Positions 60,531 through 64,000 of a stretch of 64,000 nucleotides of DNA are shown here, piece by piece. The notes below the pieces were generated by a model. That model did not search any database and was not told where the DNA came from. It saw nothing but the letters and a program-made list of their open reading frames with translations. Location of the stretch: positions 434,001-498,000 of the forward strand of contig NZ_BMIL01000001.1 in the NCBI RefSeq assembly GCF_014642175.1, given 5' to 3'. Positions within the stretch are counted from its first letter, which is position 1, and every line of letters starts with the position of its first letter. A program made the translations under genes and the position numbers. The stretch is from Pedobacter quisquiliarum (GTDB lineage Bacteria; Bacteroidota; Bacteroidia; Sphingobacteriales; Sphingobacteriaceae).

Positions 60531-61712
60531 ATGGAATATTTTGTAAATGAAAAAGGATATTACGGCGACTTCGGTGGCGCGTACATTCCGGAGATGCTTT
60601 ATCCAAATGTAGAGGAGCTGCGCCAGAACTACATGTCCATCATCAATGATGAGGGCTTCCAGGAGGAATTTAAGAAACTTTTAAAGGACTATGTAGGTCG
60701 TCCTTCGCCTTTATACCTGGCGAAACGCTTATCGTCTAAATACCATGCGAACATCTTCTTGAAGCGGGAAGATTTGAACCATACCGGTGCACACAAGATC
60801 AACAACACGATTGGGCAGATCTTACTTGCCGAGCGTCTGGGAAAAAAGCGGATCATCGCCGAAACCGGTGCCGGACAACATGGGGTAGCGACTGCAACAG
60901 TATGCGCACTGCGTGGTTTGGAATGTGTGATCTACATGGGAGAGATTGACATCGAGCGTCAGGCGCCGAATGTTGCCCGCATGAAGATGCTGGGCGCGAC
61001 GGTCGTGCCTGCGACATCAGGATCCAAAACTTTGAAGGATGCCACGAATGAAGCCATGCGCGACTGGGTGAACAATCCAGTAGATACGCACTATATCATT
61101 GGCTCCGTTGTGGGGCCACATCCATATCCCGATATGGTGGCGCTGTTTCAGTCCATCATCTCTGAGGAGACTAAGAAGCAACTGATCGAACAGACTGGGC
61201 GTGACCAACCTGACTATGTACTCGCCTGTGTGGGCGGAGGCAGCAATGCCATGGGGATGTTTTACCATTTCATCAATGATGCAGCGGTAAAGCTCATCGC
61301 GGTAGAAGCTGCAGGCAAGGGGGTTTCCAGTGGCTATACTGCTGCAACGACTGCGCTAGGGAAAGAAGGGGTACTGCATGGCAGCAGGAGCATCCTGATG
61401 CAAACCGAAGATGGACAGGTGGTGGAGCCATTCTCGGTTTCCGCAGGACTGGATTATCCGGGCATTGGTCCCCAACATGCACACCTTTTCAAAACTACCC
61501 GCGCCCAATACGTTTCCATCACTGATGAAGAGGCGCTGAATGCGGGCTTGTTGTGTACGCAACTGGAGGGCATTATTCCAGCAATTGAAAGCGCGCATGC
61601 CATCGCGCAGCTGGAGAAAATGGAGTTTAAAGCTGGTGAAAATGTCGTCGTTTGTCTATCCGGTAGGGGCGACAAAGACATGGAAACTTACATGAAATAC
61701 TTTGGGTTATAA
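60531..61712 (+). CDS. trpB: Tryptophan synthase beta chain
   Basis: A 393-residue PLP enzyme that joins indole and serine. It has [10 protein letters not shown], the PLP lysine Lys89 in [23 protein letters not shown], the phosphate loop [10 protein letters not shown] and the C-terminal [10 protein letters not shown]. The gene lies 9 bases after trpF. A full alpha2beta2 complex with the next gene is expected. Confidence 0.97.
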   Translation: MEYFVNEKGYYGDFGGAYIPEMLYPNVEELRQNYMSIINDEGFQEEFKKLLKDYVGRPSPLYLAKRLSSKYHANIFLKREDLNHTGAHKINNTIGQILLAERLGKKRIIAETGAGQHGVATATVCALRGLECVIYMGEIDIERQAPNVARMKMLGATVVPATSGSKTLKDATNEAMRDWVNNPVDTHYIIGSVVGPHPYPDMVALFQSIISEETKKQLIEQTGRDQPDYVLACVGGGSNAMGMFYHFINDAAVKLIAVEAAGKGVSSGYTAATTALGKEGVLHGSRSILMQTEDGQVVEPFSVSAGLDYPGIGPQHAHLFKTTRAQYVSITDEEALNAGLLCTQLEGIIPAIESAHAIAQLEKMEFKAGENVVVCLSGRGDKDMETYMKYFGL

Positions 61713-61721
61713 GCGCAGACA

Positions 61722-62492
61722 ATGAATAGAATCAATCAATTATTCCAGAATAAGAACAAGAATATACTTTCAATATACTATACCGCCGGGTATCCGAATT
61801 TGGACGATACGCTGACTATCGCACGTGCACTTGAAGAGGCAGGTGCGGACATGTTAGAGATCGGCTTTCCATATTCTGATCCCGTTGCAGACGGTCCGGT
61901 AATCCAGGCAAGTAGTAAGCAAGCATTGGATAACGGCATGGATCTGAAGTTGTTATTTGAACAACTTAAAGACTTACGTAAGTACGTGAACATACCTGTC
62001 CTCTTGATGGGTTATGTAAATCCACTGCTGCAATATGGTGTGGAGAACTTCTGCAAGGCATGCGCTGAGGTGGGTGTTGATGGGCTCATTGTTCCAGATT
62101 TGCCAATGGTCGAGTACGAGGAATTTTACAAGGATACCTTTCAACAGTACGGCATTAGTAATGTCTTTTTAATTACCCCACAAACCGCAGTAGAACGTAT
62201 CCACAAGATTGTTGAGCTGACTAATGGCTTTATCTATATGGTTTCTTCGTCTGCAACCACGGGCAAGAACCTGTCATTGTCGCAGGTTACCGAGGATTAC
62301 TTCTCCAGGGTAGCTGCTTTGGAGCTTAAGAATCCAACGATGATCGGTTTCGGTATCAGCGATCAGCCTAGCTTTGAAAAAGCCTGCCAGTATGCTAGTG
62401 GAGCCATAATCGGTACTGCTTTCGTGAAAGCACTGCAAAGTGACAAGCTTGAAGAAAGCATACAAGGTTTCATGATAGGCTTCTCGAAGTAG
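61722..62492 (+). CDS. trpA: Tryptophan synthase alpha chain
   Basis: A 256-residue TIM-barrel that splits indole-glycerol phosphate to indole. Catalytic Glu46 (MLEIGFPYSDP) and Asp57 (VADGPVIQ) are present, as are GVDGLIVPDLP and IYMVSSSATTG. It is the last gene of the trp operon and lies 9 bases after trpB. Confidence 0.96.
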   Translation: MNRINQLFQNKNKNILSIYYTAGYPNLDDTLTIARALEEAGADMLEIGFPYSDPVADGPVIQASSKQALDNGMDLKLLFEQLKDLRKYVNIPVLLMGYVNPLLQYGVENFCKACAEVGVDGLIVPDLPMVEYEEFYKDTFQQYGISNVFLITPQTAVERIHKIVELTNGFIYMVSSSATTGKNLSLSQVTEDYFSRVAALELKNPTMIGFGISDQPSFEKACQYASGAIIGTAFVKALQSDKLEESIQGFMIGFSK

Positions 62493-62621
62493 CGCAAGAC
62501 CTGGGAGTTATACGAAATAGCGGATCCTCAGGCATAGCTTGAAGCGGTGAAACTACTTATCAGTTACTCGAGTAGTGAAAGTCTTGGGCGTGATTGGTAA
62601 AGCGGATGATCTGAAGTCATT

Positions 62622-62656
62622 AAAAAAGGCAAAGCCATTACAAGCTTTGCCTTTAA
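62622..62656. terminator. Bidirectional terminator after trpA
   Basis: AAAGGCAAAGC (62625-62635) pairs with GCTTTGCCTTT (62644-62654). It is between convergent trpA and the Sua5-like gene. Upstream (62493-62620) I see only the inverted repeats CAAGAC/GTCTTG and ACTACT/AGTAGT and no gene. Confidence 0.85.
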
Positions 62657-62680
62657 AACCGTACCGTAGGAAGTTTTAAG

Positions 62681-63301
62681 TTATAGTACATCTTCAAGAC
62701 TTCCCTTACCTTCCCTTATTACTTCGAACTCGCCCGATGTACAATCGATTACGGTAGAGGCGATGTTGCCGCCGTAACCACCATCAATAACCAGATCTAC
62801 CGTATCGTGGTATTTCTCTTGTATCAATTCCGGGTCTGTCGAGTATTCTAGTACATCGTCGTCATCGCGGATAGAAGTAGAAAGGATTGGGTTGCCTAGC
62901 AGTCGTACAATTTCCCTGGCGATGTTGTTGTCCGGAACACGGATACCCACCGTTTTCTTCTTGGAACTCAGAAGTTTAGGTACATTGTTGTTCGCGTTGA
63001 GAATGAAGGTGTAAGGTCCTGGCAATGCTTTCTTCAATACACGAAAGACATTGGTGTCTATGGGCTTAATGTAGTCTGATATATGACTCAGGTCAGAACA
63101 GATGAACGAGAAATTCGCTTTATCGGGCTTAATGCCTCTCAATCTGCAGATGCGTTCAATCGCTTTATGATTGGTAATGTCGCAGCCCAGACCGTAGATG
63201 GTGTCTGTTGGATAAATGATGATACCGCCGTTTCTGAGTACCTCTACCGCCTGTTCAATGAACTTCGGATTTGGGTTTTCTGGATAGATCTTGATAAGCA
63301 T
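62681..63301 (-). CDS. Sua5/YciO/YrdC-family threonylcarbamoyl-AMP synthase-like protein
   Basis: A 206-residue protein with the YrdC fold. Motifs are GGIIIYPTDTIYGLGCDITNHKA, RLRGIKPDKANFSFIC, GPYTFILNAN and VGIRVPDNNIAREIV. The length and the KPDKANFS substrate loop (rather than KRP in Sua5/TsaC) suggest the YciO branch, whose role is less certain. TsaC proteins make threonylcarbamoyl-AMP for t6A in tRNA. Confidence 0.88.
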   Translation of the reverse strand: MLIKIYPENPNPKFIEQAVEVLRNGGIIIYPTDTIYGLGCDITNHKAIERICRLRGIKPDKANFSFICSDLSHISDYIKPIDTNVFRVLKKALPGPYTFILNANNNVPKLLSSKKKTVGIRVPDNNIAREIVRLLGNPILSTSIRDDDDVLEYSTDPELIQEKYHDTVDLVIDGGYGGNIASTVIDCTSGEFEVIREGKGSLEDVL

Positions 63302-63382
63302 AGGGTCAATTTACGAATTTGTTTGGTGTGCATATTGATATATAATGTACTATTGTAGGAATCTGTTTTTAGAATTTAGAAT

Positions 63383-64000
63383 ATGAGGAAAGCATTTATC
63401 GCTCTCGCAGCATTTTTGGTTACTGCCACGGTAATGATTAGCCTGGCATGGCCACCATTTTTCTGGGCTTTTATCTTTGTTGGCCCGTTTGTTTTACTGG
63501 GTATTTACGACTTATATCAGCCCAAACATAGCATCGTAAGAAACTATCCTGTCTTTGGCCGTTTACGCTATTTCGCGGAAGATTTACGGCCCAAAGTATA
63601 CCAGTATTTCGTTGAAAGTGATACCAATGGTAAGCCTTTCAGCCGCTTGAGCCGCTCGCTGATCTACCAGCGCGCAAAAAAAGAAACGGACACAATCCCT
63701 TTTGGTACACAGCTCGATGTTTATGAGAACGGATACGAATGGTTAAGCCATAGTATTGCTGCGATCAGTCACCATGAGCTGGAGCCAAATCCCCGCGTAA
63801 TGATCGGTGGACCGGACTGTAAGCAGCCATACGCTGCCAGTATTTTTAATATCTCTGCTATGAGCTTTGGCTCGCTAAGCGAGAACGCTATCCGTGCACT
63901 TAATGGCGGTGCTTTTATGGGTAATTTCGCCCACAATACCGGTGAGGGTGGAATTAGTGATTACCACCTGGCAGAGAAGGGCGACCTTATCTGGCAAATC
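63383..64000 (+). CDS. FMN-binding glutamate-synthase-family protein, 3' end missing
   Basis: The frame is open from ATG 63383 to the right edge (206 codons). It has two N-terminal helices (AFIALAAFLVTATVMI, FFWAFIFVGPFVLLGIYDLY), then RYFAEDLRPKVYQYFVES, RSLIYQRAKKETDTIPFGTQ and the start of the FMN-barrel with ISAMSFGSLSENAIRALNGGA and NTGEGGISDYH, as in GltB-related proteins without the amidotransferase domain. The enzyme probably performs an FMN- and Fe-S-dependent redox step; the substrate is unsettled for this branch. Confidence 0.9.
   Translation, partial: MRKAFIALAAFLVTATVMISLAWPPFFWAFIFVGPFVLLGIYDLYQPKHSIVRNYPVFGRLRYFAEDLRPKVYQYFVESDTNGKPFSRLSRSLIYQRAKKETDTIPFGTQLDVYENGYEWLSHSIAAISHHELEPNPRVMIGGPDCKQPYAASIFNISAMSFGSLSENAIRALNGGAFMGNFAHNTGEGGISDYHLAEKGDLIWQI

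Overview
The window comes from a Bacteroidota chromosome, most likely a Sphingobacteriaceae member close to Pedobacter. The evidence is a SusC/SusD pair, LytS/LytTR and GAF/PAS kinases, DUF6266, DUF4112 and DUF5694 proteins, a MurF-alanine racemase fusion, and repeated TAnnTTTG -7 promoter boxes with almost no Shine-Dalgarno sequences. Base composition is moderate and even. There are no insertion sequences, phage genes or CRISPR arrays. Both edges cut a gene: a type II NADH dehydrogenase on the left and an FMN-binding glutamate-synthase-like protein on the right.

Layout. 1-4.2 kb: NADH dehydrogenase tail, an RsbQ-like hydrolase paired with a PAS protein, tRNA-Leu(GAG), a GAF kinase. 4.2-7.3 kb: copper operon (copA, an HMA chaperone, an HMA-AraC fusion). 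7.3-13.7 kb: acetyltransferase, two two-component systems, two small secreted proteins. 13.7-26.2 kb: a beta-mannan or glucomannan utilisation locus (SusC, SusD, TIG lipoprotein, GH5 enzyme, AraC regulator, sugar/Na+ symporter, GH130 phosphorylase, disaccharide 2-epimerase). 26-33 kb: small conserved proteins, a glycosyltransferase-like protein, a five-PAS protein, a strongly folded intergenic element, recX. 33-33.5 kb: Gly-Leu-Gly tRNA cluster. 33.5-38.4 kb: MFS exporter, PH-like and DUF5694 proteins, LytS/LytTR system. 38.4-45.2 kb: GH95 hydrolase, then a TPP-riboswitch-controlled operon thiS-tenI-like-thiE-thiG-thiH-thiD. 45.2-48.5 kb: Gly/Thr repeat protein and a three-gene operon of YqcI/YcgG (GntA-like), DUF1989 and GT2 proteins. 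48.5-58.7 kb: thioesterase, oxidoreductase, TetR regulator, hydrolase, murF-alr, DUF502, LOG, symporter, recR, SDR. 58.7-62.7 kb: a trp operon (D-F-B-A) behind a ribosome-mediated attenuator with a 17-residue leader peptide containing three Trp codons in a row. 62.7-64 kb: Sua5/YciO-like protein and the truncated last gene.

How the genes work together. In the mannan locus, SusCD and a GH5 endo-enzyme collect and cut the polymer outside. The symporter imports disaccharide, the epimerase converts mannobiose to mannosyl-glucose, and the GH130 phosphorylase yields mannose-1-phosphate and glucose. The thi operon makes the thiazole half of thiamine and couples it to the pyrimidine, but lacks thiC and thiF. 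The trp operon lacks trpE, trpG and trpC.

The least explained items are the GntA-like/DUF1989 pair, whose families both act on guanidine compounds; the RsbQ/PAS pair and a kinase-like module without an ATPase domain that recurs in a second protein; and three folded intergenic elements near 2.9, 32.0 and 36.5 kb that match no RNA family I recognise.
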